Positions 49,922 to 62,300 of a stretch of 64,000 nucleotides of DNA are shown here, piece after piece. Made by a program: the position numbers and the translations under genes. Location of the stretch: positions 1 to 64,000 of the forward strand of contig CAJNOL010000310.1 in assembly GCA_905250125.1 (NCBI GenBank). Direction: 5' to 3'. The notes below the pieces were generated by a model. The model was not told the DNA's origin. It searched no databases and was given only the letters and a program-made list of their open reading frames with translations. The stretch comes from Rotaria sordida. Its lineage: Eukaryota > Rotifera > Eurotatoria > Philodinida > Philodinidae. Positions within the stretch are counted from its first letter, which is position 1. Every line of letters starts with the position of its first letter.

Positions 49922-50995
49922 TTATAGTTCGTCATTTTTGGTATGTGCCGCTATTAAAGGTTTATTTGCAGCTCCAACACCGTGTTCTTGATGCATTTGA
50001 CTTATATATGTGCCCAAACCATCAACTAATGGTTGATAATGTTCAAAAAAGAAAGCATTAATTTGTGCACCCAAAATAAGAATTGTAGCAAAATAAAAAA
50101 AGAATAGAAGAAGAATAACTGCAAAACCAATTTGTCCTATAAAAAAACAAAAAATATTTTAATTTAACATATATTCTATATGATTGCTTTACCTGCATAA
50201 TTTCCCATAAATCGTCGTACATATAATGGAAATAAAATAATAAATATTTCAAGTGTACAAGCAGCAACTAATGCTCCACACCATGTAACTTTAAATGACA
50301 TTTTTTTATTGGGTACAAACCAATAAATACTTTCAAAGAAAATAAACGCTGCAAGTAATGAAAAAACCATTCCCGCAATAAATGTTCCAAAACGACCACC
50401 ACCACCTGGAATAATACTCATTAAAGCTGATGGAGCTGAACTAGCTGCAAGCATTATTGGAATAATTGTTATAAATAGAAAAAGCATTCCAAATGCTAAC
50501 AAATTCTGTCGAAGAAATGTTCGTTGAGGTAAACGATAAACAATAGTCATACATTTATCAATAGCAATAAATAATCGAGATGAACCAAATAATGCAAAAA
50601 ATATACCAATAGCTAAGATTAAACCAGCATCTTTTGATAATTGATTAAATGCAAGATCTACTACCTTAAAAATACACATAATTTATTCATTTATTTTTTT
50701 ATTTGATTATATTTACTTGTTTAATACCAGTTTGTGTTGTATTATCAGCTGGAAATAAATCAATAATTTTATCTTTGACTCTCTTCTGTGTATCAGGATG
50801 ACTTTTTAGAACTAAACCCGTAATTCCAAATAATGCAACAGCTATTGGAAGAAGAGCAATTAATAAATTATATGCTAACATTGCAGAAAAATCCATCGAC
50901 CAATCATTAGAAAATTTCCGAATAAAACGACGTGCTGGTTTTGTTTGACGTTGTCCTCCTTGGAACACAGTTGTAGATTTTATATTATCTATCAT
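49922..50995 (-). CDS. YihY/BrkB-family integral membrane protein
   Basis: Exons on the minus strand: 50717-50995, 50193-50664, 49922-50136 (join in that order), 321 codons plus stop, phases 0 and 1 consistent. The protein starts MIDNIKSTTVFQGG. It has the family's opening segment (SNDWSMDFSAMLAYNLLIALLPIAVAL: an amphipathic lead-in with Ala-Tyr-rich TM1), further hydrophobic helices around LAIGIFFALFGSS, LLAFGMLFLFITIIPIMLA, AGMVFSLLAAFIFF and GALVAACTLEIFIILF, and the C-terminal GFAVILLLFFFYFATILILGAQINA helix. About six TM segments are expected. The family is mainly bacterial, formerly called ribonuclease BN, and of uncertain function; this copy has two introns and host-style codons, so it is a resident nuclear gene. 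Confidence 0.8.
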
Positions 50996-53706
50996 CGTTT
51001 TTTTTTTGTTGTTGTATATTCAATCTATTGAAATAATTTTATTTTACGTCTACAATACAATGGCAATGACTTGATAAAGAAAAAAACAAACAAAAGTTAT
51101 TTGTAATATAATATACAAAGAATCGAAGAAATTAATATTCCATAGAGTGTAAGATAGAATGAAGAACAGAAGGAGGCAATCAAAAAAAAGAAATTCTAGT
51201 GGGCGCCCATATCCACAAATGAATTCCACGGAAGATGAAGAACAGAGAAAAAATAAATAAGTGTAAGCGTATAATTGATGACATTGAGGTTTGTTTTTTG
51301 CATAGGTCCTATATTCTAAGTATATACAAATTCAACCAATGGATAAATAGTATAAACGACGAAAAAGAAAAGATCTAAGTTGTTGTTCCGAAAGAACCGA
51401 GCAAACAACGTAAATTACCCGTTAGAAAAACCTTTCTCGCAATTGGTAACAGAATAATAGCTCTCTTATCTTTTATGTTTTTAGTAGCTGCAAATCTATG
51501 AGTAATATAATAAAAAAAAAAAAGAACCCGAGTGTGAGCCATTATATTACGTTTGTACCTGCTTATCAATATCGATCTACATCCATTAAATGTATTTCTT
51601 ATTTGTAAGACAGATTCTTTTGCTTTTTTTTTGTTTTAAAGTTTAAAAACGAAACTCACAAGTCTTTGAATATATTGGGGAAAAAAAATATTCCATTCAA
51701 ATAAATATAAATCTAAAAATACCTAAAATTGAAATCAATTTTATTTTAATAAATCATTTAAAAATGAGGTTTTACAAGAAAAAACTAAGAAAAAAAATAT
51801 TCATTCATCAAGACATCGAATCACTGCGAATGAATGCTTTCGTTCTGTTATATACATTCTTTCTCTTAACGAGAAAAAATTCATGGCCGTTCATATCCGA
51901 GAGGTAAAAAGAGTACAAAAAACGAAACGACAGCATGATAAGGCCGTCATCGTCGAATGAAAGAGAATATATTGTTTGAAGGACGGATTTTTACTGCATG
52001 TTTGTCACAAAAAATCACATGTTTAGAAAAGAATCATGCAAAATGGCACGTTATGAATCATTGGAAGGCAATTTAACTTGAAACGTATTTAGATATGTCT
52101 GTTGATAATGTCTAAATAAATTTTGTTTGCTACAAAAAAGATAAACAATTAAAATATTCGGATTTTCTCTCGCATGAAGAAGATTAATAATAATAATCGA
52201 ATGACAAAAAAAGACTTGATGATTGATTAAATTATTGTTTATTATTTTGTCTTACTTTGACATGTTTTTACCCATTACATTACGCTTATTTATTATATTT
52301 AACAATCTACTTTGAATCCAAGCTTGGTTCTTTTAAATCAAATATTAGATTCAAAATGTTTCGTCGCCTACATTTGAAGATGTTCGGATTTCTCACATTA
52401 TTTCTATTCTACTAACTAAAGAACATCATTGAGATCAACGTCAGCTCATTTTTCATCAACTGAAAATATTGATTTTATGAATGCTGTTAAGTGTTAAAAA
52501 TATTGATATATGTTTACATTATGTTTATTATTGCTCGTATTATTAGTAATATGTTGGCCTATTGTTTTTCTAACTTGACTTGACTCTCGTTATCTATTAT
52601 TTATTCAACATTGTCATTGCAAAACAAACATTCGGCGGTTACAATCATAATATTATTAGGGTTGTTATTGTTTCTATTTCTTTGAATCAGTTAAGCATGA
52701 CACTATTTTCGTTTTTTCAGTCAGCTCACCTTATTCATCACATCTTTTGTGGAATATGAATTCTTATTTTAAATATCGCTAATGACGTTGTCCTTCCCGC
52801 TGATACAATCCACGTGTATTATTTTTCTAGTCACTAATCGTATTTTTATATTATTTTGAGTTATCCTTTCTTTCACTTGATCAAACATGAATTCAAGCTG
52901 AGATATATATCTTGAGTTATTGCGTTCAGATGTTTCTATATGTGTACAATAAGTAGTATCGAAGATTATTTGTAAACAGCTTGTCGAAACCAAACTTTGA
53001 TGTATATCATCCGAAAATATTATATCCATTGCAGAGGAATAGCATGATGAATTCTGTTTCTGATTCATCAACAATATCTTTTATGTCTGAGATAAACGCC
53101 TTGGAAGATAATAATTACAGTGTTATTCTAGAAGACAATCTCAAGTAATATGTCAGACGCAGCATGGAAAGTTATAAACGCAGTATCTCATTTGTTTTCT
53201 TTTTTAAGATATTGACCTAAAAAACAACTATGGTGTACTTTGAATTGTAATACAACAGGAAACAACAAACTTTGAAAAATTTTTACAATAAAATAATAAA
53301 AATTAAGTCTTTAATACTAAATGATAGATGAAATTAAAATATACTCTTATCAATATAAAGAACATAAGAGAACATGTATTAAACTCGCTAATGATATATA
53401 ACCAGAAGATACTTCTTAGTCGACATCTTCTATATCAGATTTTCATAGATATGATACGATTTGTATAATAAAGAAAAACAATTATATGGCGAACAATGTT
53501 CTATTAATTTTAATAATTCTATTATCATAATAGAAATAAATCATTTCTATAAAAGAGATGAGAATATTTCAGGTGTCAGTATACAATAAGTAATCAACTA
53601 TTTAAGCGTTAAGTATATAATGGCAAAATTAAAGAATAATTTTTTGTATTACTAAAGGACATATTGTTTATTGAATCAAATTATTTTCAAAAGTAGAAAT
53701 AAAGTT
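50996..53706. other. Intergenic region between the YihY gene and the dioxygenase gene
   Basis: No gene is firmly supported. A minus-strand ORF at 52769-53068 (about 99 codons from the first ATG, containing FMFDQVKERITQNNIKI-like charged sequence) has a somewhat protein-like composition but no recognised motif, splice partner or start context. It is noted here and not called a gene. Confidence 0.4.
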
Positions 53707-54659
53707 TCAACGGCCTGGGGGTGGTGGTGGAGGTCTTCCACCTGGTCTCCCACTTTCTGTTGATACAGTATTGGGATTGATACCGAGTGTTATGTCACCT
53801 TTGACTGCTCCATTGAAACCATTTGCTGTAAGAAATTGAACGGGTACGATTGTTGTTGATCCTTTTGATCGAGAATAAATTCCATCTTCATTATTTCGTA
53901 CTCGTCGAATCTGGTGTGATGTATACGGTGAACGCTTGGCGACTTCATCTGTAAGAGTATCATTGAAGAAGATTTGACCAGTATATGAAACATGGCCACC
54001 TTTTGCATAAATTGCTCCATTAATATTTGTTAAACTAGCATCAACGTGTACTTTGACATGTATATGAGTTGCTCGACCACGATACCAACCAGGATAAATA
54101 GTATTAAAAACTGCAATACCTTGTTTGTTAGTTACTTGTTGTCCTATGAATTGGCAATAAGATGAGAGAAATACATAGAAGAAAGAAGAAATGTACCTCG
54201 AAAAAAAGTCGAATTATCTGTTTGTCTAGTATTCTGTCCAAGACTAGAAGCAATATAATGGGAATAAATTCCTTCAGCGTCACAGTGCCATATATCGACG
54301 AGAGCATCGCTTAAGGGTGAACAAGTAGCCGTGTCTAATACAGTAACAGTTAGACGGAATGGAACACCTGCTTTGCCTTCTCTAATTTGTTGGACAATAG
54401 TATTAAAAAAAAGTTTATACAATGTAACTAATAGTAACTTACGTAATGTCATTACGAACTGTTGAATTCCAATAGTACGGTCCTTCGGTAGACTCCGGAG
54501 CAAGAAGACAAGAGCCAATTGCACGAACACATCGTCGTACTATTGAATAAGTGGTACTAGATATCTATTTTCATAGATAGATTAGATCTTACTTGATTCT
54601 TGTTCGGACGACTCGGTCGAAATGACGAGGAACATAATAAAGACACTTCTGAATAACAT
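53707..54659 (-). CDS. Secreted intradiol ring-cleavage dioxygenase
   Basis: Exons on the minus strand: 54593-54659, 54443-54539, 54197-54381, 53707-54143; 261 codons plus stop with consistent phases. A signal peptide (MLFRSVFIMFLVIST) is followed by the family landmarks: APESTEGPYY, the VxVDIWHCDAEGIYS region (LVDIWHCDAEG), FFRGQQVTNKQG, and IYPGWYRGRATHIHVKVH with the Tyr and two His that bind ferric iron. The C-terminus is Pro/Gly-rich (GRPGGRPPPPPPGR). Such enzymes open catechol-type rings between the two hydroxyls. The secreted subtype is typical of fungi and of spider mites, which are known to have gained it by transfer. Introns and signal peptide show that it is a working-type nuclear gene here. 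Confidence 0.85.
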
Positions 54660-56345
54660 ATCTATACAAACAAAAATTTAGATACTGAAGTTATTTCTAC
54701 GTTGAAATATTTAAATTTTTATGTCAATATCAAATACTGATAGAAAATGTTACATATATCACTTTACGAATATCGAAATCAATGTAATAGAAAAAAAAAT
54801 AATAGTCGACTGCTTAGTAATTTTTTGATAGATAAATAGAAAACTTCTTCACTGATTAGTAATTGATTGAAATCTTTTTATCTTTCATTTCATGTTGTTG
54901 TTAAGTATATATACTATGTCAACTACAGTTAAAAATACTTGAGTCAATAACCATAATATATATACTTCACATTAATCACATTTTCTCGGTATGTCAATGT
55001 ACTTTTTTCATTGTACTTTAACGATCATACACATTATATTCTGCATGACCTTTATTAAATGTGGATTAAATATTTTAAAAAGTACATTTTTTTAATAATA
55101 GAAATAGATTCCATCATTCGACAGTAGATAGAGTATCATATATATTTTATCATTGCTATTTGAAACTGTGCTAGAATTGAATATAACAAATGTATTATTA
55201 CAATAATGCATAATATCGAAAATAATAGATCTATTATAATATAAAAAGAGTATCGCAGTTTCTATTCAATTTTTTGTTCGTCACAGAATTTTATGTTTGC
55301 TGTTTTGACTCTAAAGAGTTATCATTGAACTTTATCGAAAGGTGATGTTATCATTCGTTAATCTCATTGATTTGAATATTAAACGCCCATAAGAAAAATT
55401 TTGAATAATAATACAATAAATGTCAAAAAATAGTAACACAAAATAAATGAAAAGAATAGTTTTTAATAGTTTTTATTTATTCCAAGATTAGGAATTGTAC
55501 TATTCTAAAACAAATTAACATTAATAGAGATCTATATAAACTAATCTTAGGATATGTCTTTCTAATCATCATAGAAAACGAATTGAACGTTTTTTGATTG
55601 TCTTAAGTCACACTGTATTTTATATTTATGATTGTCTATAGAGTCTTTAGAATAAAATTAATAATTGAATAATTCAAATCTACAGTGACGATAAAAAATA
55701 TTTAATATTATAACTATTTTTAAAACTAAGTTAGTTGTCCATTTAGTTGCCAAGTTTGAATAATTCAATACAGACATTATGATAAGTTTTACATATTTCT
55801 AACGATACTCATTGATTGTAATAATCAAAAATAAAATACTAAACTCATATAATCTTAATGTATAAGTTTTGTAAGTTAATGTTGAACGACGTATTAGACA
55901 TCAAAAGACAAAAGTTTGACTCAATATTAAACATTTTAATATCTTGTTGTTAATCTTTAAATAAAATGCGTCTTATTTTTGCAAGGTAGATATTTATCAA
56001 CTTTGACATAAAAATGGAAAGAAAAACATATCGTAATAAGATGACTAATATGCATATTCAATGATTTTGTTCTTAGCAAATAAAACGAGGATTTATTTCT
56101 GTCTTGAAACAAGTATTTAGGTTTGTTGCTGTCACTGATCTGTTTTTCGATTTTCTTCATTAGATGTCGCTCAAATACTGATAACTTTGTGTATATAGAG
56201 GTATCGGACTGTGCTTCTATTGATCGTATATTAGTAGCTTATAATGAAAGATCAGTTTTCAAGTATTAGTTCTAAAAATTCTAATCATTATCAATATTCA
56301 TTTTAATTCATATATTTAATCTGTAGTCTTTTTTTTCTATTTGAG
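54660..56345. other. Intergenic region, nothing recognised
   Basis: AT-rich spacer between divergently transcribed genes (dioxygenase on minus, ribosomal protein on plus). It should hold both promoters. No coding segment, repeat pair or RNA gene stands out. Confidence 0.6.
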
Positions 56346-58988
56346 ATGTTGGCTCGGACTGTATTTAATCAAATTTTTCTTTTCAAACCGTCGCAGATTC
56401 CAGTTTCTGCATTATCTTTAAATTATCGTTCAATTACTACAGCTGCTCGAGTAAAGATTATCCCGTTTTCTTTTTACTTTTTCTAACATTAAGTTTTTTG
56501 TTTATAATATCTAGTTAAAAAAACAATTGAAAATTCCATCAACACCTCGACCACATATTGAACGTCCAGCTGGTAGTGATGAACTTTATAAACGCTTGTG
56601 TGTTGAAGTACGTGGTCATGATCCAGCTGTATTAGAAAGTTATGAGAGATTTGTTCGTCTTGTATCTACAGAACTTGATATTCAACCTGTCAATATGTAA
56701 ATAATATATTTATATTTATTTAAAAAAATAAAACAAAAATAAAATTTTCAAATTATTTTTAGTGAAAATCCTCCTTTTTTTACCGAACGTTGGACTTTAC
56801 TTCGTTCAAAATTTGCTAAAAAAAAATATTGGCGAGAATATGAAATTCGAACATATTACAAAAAATTTCATGTAAAAGTGTTTTTCTTTTTAATTTCTTT
56901 TTAATTTTAATATACTTTACAGTTTAAACATCTAACTGGTTCAACAGCTGATACATTTCTTGAATATGTTCAACGAAATTTACCTGAAGGCATTATGATG
57001 ATTGTTGAACGAGTAAGCAAAATTACTTAATACCTTCTTTCTTCAATAATCTAACTTTGACAGGGTACATGAGATATTGATGAAACTTTGCATAGATATT
57101 CGGATCATAGAAATGCATGAATAAAAAAAAAAAATTTCATGCCTCCATATCTTACCGTTCAGAAGATTTTTAACAATCAAGTTGCAGAGCTCGGCTTGCT
57201 TTCATCTGAAAAAGAACTCGTTACCATTTCGGATTAGTGAAAGGCTTTTTTTTAATTTTCACTCTGTTTCATTTTTCGAAACATCCAAACTTCAAACATG
57301 TGAAAATATTAGACATGGTTTTCTAGAAAACTCAAGAGTCTATCTAGCATTGACAATGAATTAGAAAAATTCATTTTTCTCATCCGAAGGACTATGCATA
57401 TATCTATCGATAAAAAACAATACATCTCTCTAAAATGAACTATATTGAGTAAAAAATTTGTTCGCACTTCAATCATGACCGAAAAAAAAATCAATTTTAA
57501 GGAAAACGCAAAAGAAATTTCTCTTTTATGTAGTCTTCTAATTATTACTTTAAATGAAGTTGAAATATAAATATATAACATGTTAATTTACTATTGGACA
57601 TGACCAAGTGTCATGGAATTTCATGTTTTTCTTGCATTGCGATACTTAGATCTAAGTAATAATCGATGCAAACTCTCTGAAATTTTTATCATAGATATAG
57701 ACTATTTAGATCTATCACCGGTAAAAATTTCATTGATTTTCTTTTCGTCAAACCTGAATTATTCAAAAGACATAGACTGTCACGGAATTTCAACTGTCAT
57801 GATATTTCGTCTTTTTTTAATGTTGTAATGGAGAAGGTTTAAAAACTTAACATTTCAAATTGTCATGAAAAAAAATTCATCTTCTTTCTAATCCATGAGC
57901 AGTGCAAAGACAGTTTTATCGTTTCAATATATCAGTTTGACTCTAACAACAAAATCATATTACAACTTCGGCCTATTTTTCAAGCAGAAATGCCATGTAA
58001 CAATATACAAAACTATATTTTTCTGGTGAAATTAGTCAATAAATCTCTTTTTTAGACATCTGTCAGAGGTTTATATCATTCGTCTGGTGAGTATGTCAGA
58101 GTTTGCAATATGTTTGATAATTTGTCAATAGTGCACTTTCGATTGTAAAGACAGTTTTCTTTAATCTTGTGATTTTGAACCCTTCTCATGTGAGGGTGAT
58201 CGATGACTGACCATGCCATATTGTCTTTATATTTGTTATACCATTCAACAGTGCAATAACGATAGAACGATAACAAATTACTTTTTGTAATTCACTTGTT
58301 GCCTTACAGGTTTTTTTTAAAGATTGATAATGATAGTTAGTTTTTACTAGTAAATCATACAAATATGGTATTTTATTTTCTATAAAACATCTAATTTGCG
58401 AGTGTGAGTGGAAAGAAGATCTATCTCTACATCTTCAAGTCATTGAAGATTTTCAAATGTGTGTCTCTAAGATGCTAAAGATTTGATTATCTTTGAAAAA
58501 TATTTGTTTATTTAGTAGGTTTAACTCTAGTAAAGACATCATAATTCATTAAGAAATTGCTTGTTAAGCATGAATCCAAAGAAAAATCTTGTATATAAAT
58601 GAGTATCATTAAATAAATTCGTTTTTTTTCGAATATAATAAATATTTAGTTGAATAATGATTATTTTGTAGAAATCTCAAATAGATTTTTTCGTAAACAG
58701 AAGAACGCAAATGATATTATTTTATGATAAATATGTTTCTTTTTTTTTTATTACTAAAATATGTTGTAATAAAATCAATCATACAGAACGGCATGAAAAA
58801 TGAGAAAAATCTACAACACTGTATTCGAAAAACAACTCATATTGATCTTAATGATTTGAAAAGTTATTTTAAATTATTTCTTATAGATTCGTTTGGAACC
58901 ATTTCGTGATAATCTGGTATCTCCATCATCATCATCGTCATCAACAACAACATCAGACAACAATTCTGAACAACAAGAAAATTCTTGA
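56346..58988 (+). CDS. mrps10: Mitochondrial small ribosomal subunit protein uS10m
   Basis: Exons 56346-56450, 56515-56696, 56763-56871, 56923-57012 and 58887-58988; 195 codons plus stop, phases consistent. The N-terminus is a mitochondrial presequence (Arg and hydrophobic residues without acids, [13 protein letters not shown]). The S10 core follows: [19 protein letters not shown], the [20 protein letters not shown] segment and [20 protein letters not shown]. The final exon adds EPFR and a Ser/Thr-rich tail ([14 protein letters not shown]). It would sit in the head of the 28S mitoribosome. A poly(A) signal AATAAA lies at 59026. The gene ends only 380 bases before the ferlin start. Confidence 0.88.
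57013..58886 (+). other. uS10m intron 4 (1.9 kb)
   Basis: Much longer than the other introns of this gene (51 to 66 bases). It contains scattered short ORFs, including an LRR-like fragment at 57640 (LRYLDLSNN) and a 66-codon minus ORF at 58076-58276, neither supported. Similar words (GTCA(T/C)GGAATTTCA) recur near 57610 and 57778. An old insertion is plausible. Confidence 0.4.
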
Positions 58989-59368
58989 ATCGTTAACATT
59001 TCTTATAGGCTGATATTGTTAGTTTAATAAAAATACATTTCTATACATATTTAATCTCATTTTTCTATATAAAAATTAATAGAAATCATCATATGACAAG
59101 TTAATTAGACGGAGAAAAATAATTAAGAGTATTGGACAAGAGAAAAGAAACAAAATATGCCTAATTTGTTATATTCCTGTTTTGATGATTACACCATAAG
59201 GTGCTTATTTATACTCGTTACATAAATATTTTTTTTCTTCTCTTTTCATTATACCTGTCATTTCAAATAAAATACACTAATAATGATATATGCGTACATA
59301 TGTTTAAAAACATATAAACAAGCCTTATAAACATTTGACAGTTTACCTATTTATATACAGTATATTGA

Positions 59369-62300
59369 ATGGCTTTGACAGTTTTTTTATTTAAAGTTAA
59401 TAATCTTGAAATAGGAAATGCTAAACGTGATGTATTGGATGAAGATCAAGAAGAAAATTCAACACCATTAATGATTGATAATAATTTAATGTTACTTTGT
59501 GCTAAAGTTACATTTCGAGGTATCTATTTAAACTATTTTCATTATAATAAAATAAATAATAATTAAAGAATTTCTTTTTCTTTTTTCATCGATTTGATTT
59601 TAAAACAAAAAAAATTTTTTCGTCTTATTCTTCTTCTTCTTCTGCAGGAATTCATCTTTGGTCAAACAATGTTCCGATACAAAATGGAACAGCAAATTTT
59701 GTTGCACGTGGAAATAAACCAAAAAAATTTCATTTTAATTTAGCAACTATTTTATTACCTAGTGACAAAATGCGTATAGAATTTTATACAATAAGTATGA
59801 AAAAAAATCGTAAGAAAATGATTGCAACATTTGAATTAATACTTGAATCATTAATCGATACAAAATATATGGACTTATTTGAAGAAAATTTATTAGATCC
59901 AAATAATTGTTTAATGAAATCAACTGTAAATATTCAAATTTATTATACATCACCAAGTCTTGATAAAACAAGTGATATATTAAGTAGACCCGATGAAACA
60001 AATGATACAATTAATTGGGTGGATCAATTTGATGATGGTGGTCGACATGGTGGTCATCGACGTCCATATATTCCTTCAAAACATAATACTGGATTGTAAG
60101 TAGTCTATTTTGCTGTTATCTTACAAGAAGAATGTTTGTTTTTTTGTGGTATGAAAATTTTATGATATTTTTTTCCATGAAATAAATTAATAATGTTTTA
60201 TTATTTGTGCATTTCACTGAAGTGAAATCAATTGTAATTTATAATTCGATAAATGATACTTTTTATTTAGAATAATCTTATTAAAATAGAGATATATAAT
60301 TTATTTTTTTTTTAATTTAAGTAACAAATTTCGTACGAAATTCGTCGGTCGCGCAGATGATGCTGATTCAGATTCATGTAGTGATACAGAATATGATAGC
60401 AATGCGAATATTAATGATATATTTTCATCAATGACTCAAGAAGAAAAATCAAAGATCCAATATAATGAACTTGAATTACTCGAAAAAAGGTTTGAATAAA
60501 AAAAAATATTGTTTAAATTTAGATTTTTTTTTTTATTTCAAATAATTTTAGTTTGGGACGATATGAAGGTGATGAATATCAAATGACTGAATGGCAAATT
60601 ATGGTTAATATTATACAAGGACGAGATTTTACTGGACTTGATATTAATCCATATGTATGTGTTCAAATTGGTGATCAAAAACGATATACGATAGTACATA
60701 AATGTACTACTTCACCATTTTTTGGAGAAGTAAGTCATTTAAATAAAACAAATCTACAATAAATTCATATTAAATAATATAAAATAAGAGAATTATTTGA
60801 ATTATTATTCGACAGATTTCCAAAAAACTTTTCAATGTAGGAAAGTTTTTTGCTAAAGATCTTTACTGTTCAGTTAGCTATCCGTCATAATAGATATTTG
60901 AGGGACACAAAGCGAATTCTCATTTGCAAAAAATAGACTTCACAAAACCAGAGGTGCAGAATAGAGCCCGTCAACTGCAAAATTTTCATACTCGGATCCT
61001 GACCTGGTCAAAGTGTATTGCAATACTATCAAGGGAATTTTCTAATCGAAATTGGATTGTCGTCCAAAAGATACGAAATACTTTCTCCGATTTTTCGTAT
61101 TCGGTGACCAGCGCATCCTAAGCATTTCTCAAGCTACTAGAATCCATCGAATCCAAGATTTTTAGGTCCGAATTTGGCCAGTTCGAGATCAACCCAATGA
61201 GCTCGAATGTAGAATCTGCCGCTAAAAGGAAAAATTTCTCCAAATATAGATAAATTCTTGAAAAAATTCTCCTTGTGATCAAAATCAAGGAAAAGTCAGA
61301 TTCTCTTTTCCACTCGCACATTCGAAGAAAGCACAAAACAAATCGATTTATTTAAGATACAAGAAAGTCATCTAGAAAACTAATCTTGATTAAATATCAA
61401 TCGATAGAAGCAGATTTCATTAAAAAAAGTAATGAATTGTTTTGTTTATCACAACAAAAAAAAAGAAAATATTTTTTTATTCAGATTCCCAAATGAAAAT
61501 AATTTTCTTACAGTTAAATAAGTTTTCAAAATTTTCTCAAACTTGAAACATTTCTCCCAATGCACGCTACTGCATGCAGGTAATTAGATTCTATATGTCT
61601 GCAGAAAACCTATAACAGAAAATTTACAAGAACTCTAGTTAGTTTATACATTATGTTGTAAATAAATATTATTTAATTGTTATTAAAAAAGAATTCATAA
61701 CTGTTATGAACTACTTCATAATAAGAAATAGTGTTCTGCAATCTAATCAAGTACATAACACCCGGCTGCCCAGCTCGAAGCGTAGCTCCTAGTGAAAAGT
61801 CATCGAATCGGTTCGAGTCTAGATATGATCTCATATCGGGACCTAGCCCGGCAATTAATAAGAACTCAATGTTTCAAAGTATTTTTATTTTTTCAAGCTG
61901 TCATTTATATAGGTCCGTAGAAGTGAAAACCGATTCGATCATGATTGAACAATTTATTGTATTTGAGAATAGATTATAGAAATGGAAATACAATACTGTT
62001 TTATTAAAAGAATTCCTTTTTAATGAAAATTCATTTACTGCTAATGATGAACCATATGACGAAGTAACTGAATACATGGAGGAGGAAAATACATTATCAA
62101 AAAACTCTACATGTATTATCGTGATGGAAAAAGTATGCGTGTATATATTCAGAGTTATAACATTCGACACCTAAATGACGTTTCATTTCATTCCAGCGTC
62201 ATTAACAACAAGCAAACGTATACTTATCAAAAACTTAATTGGGTTTTAGGAGCAGAAAGGCACCAAGTGAATTCTGAATCACTTAATTCGCTTGCTTTTT

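Noticed and set aside
57613-57830. LRR-like fragment ([13 protein letters not shown]) in uS10m intron 4
   Set aside because: Only one motif-like unit, no splice sites in phase with the gene and no second repeat.
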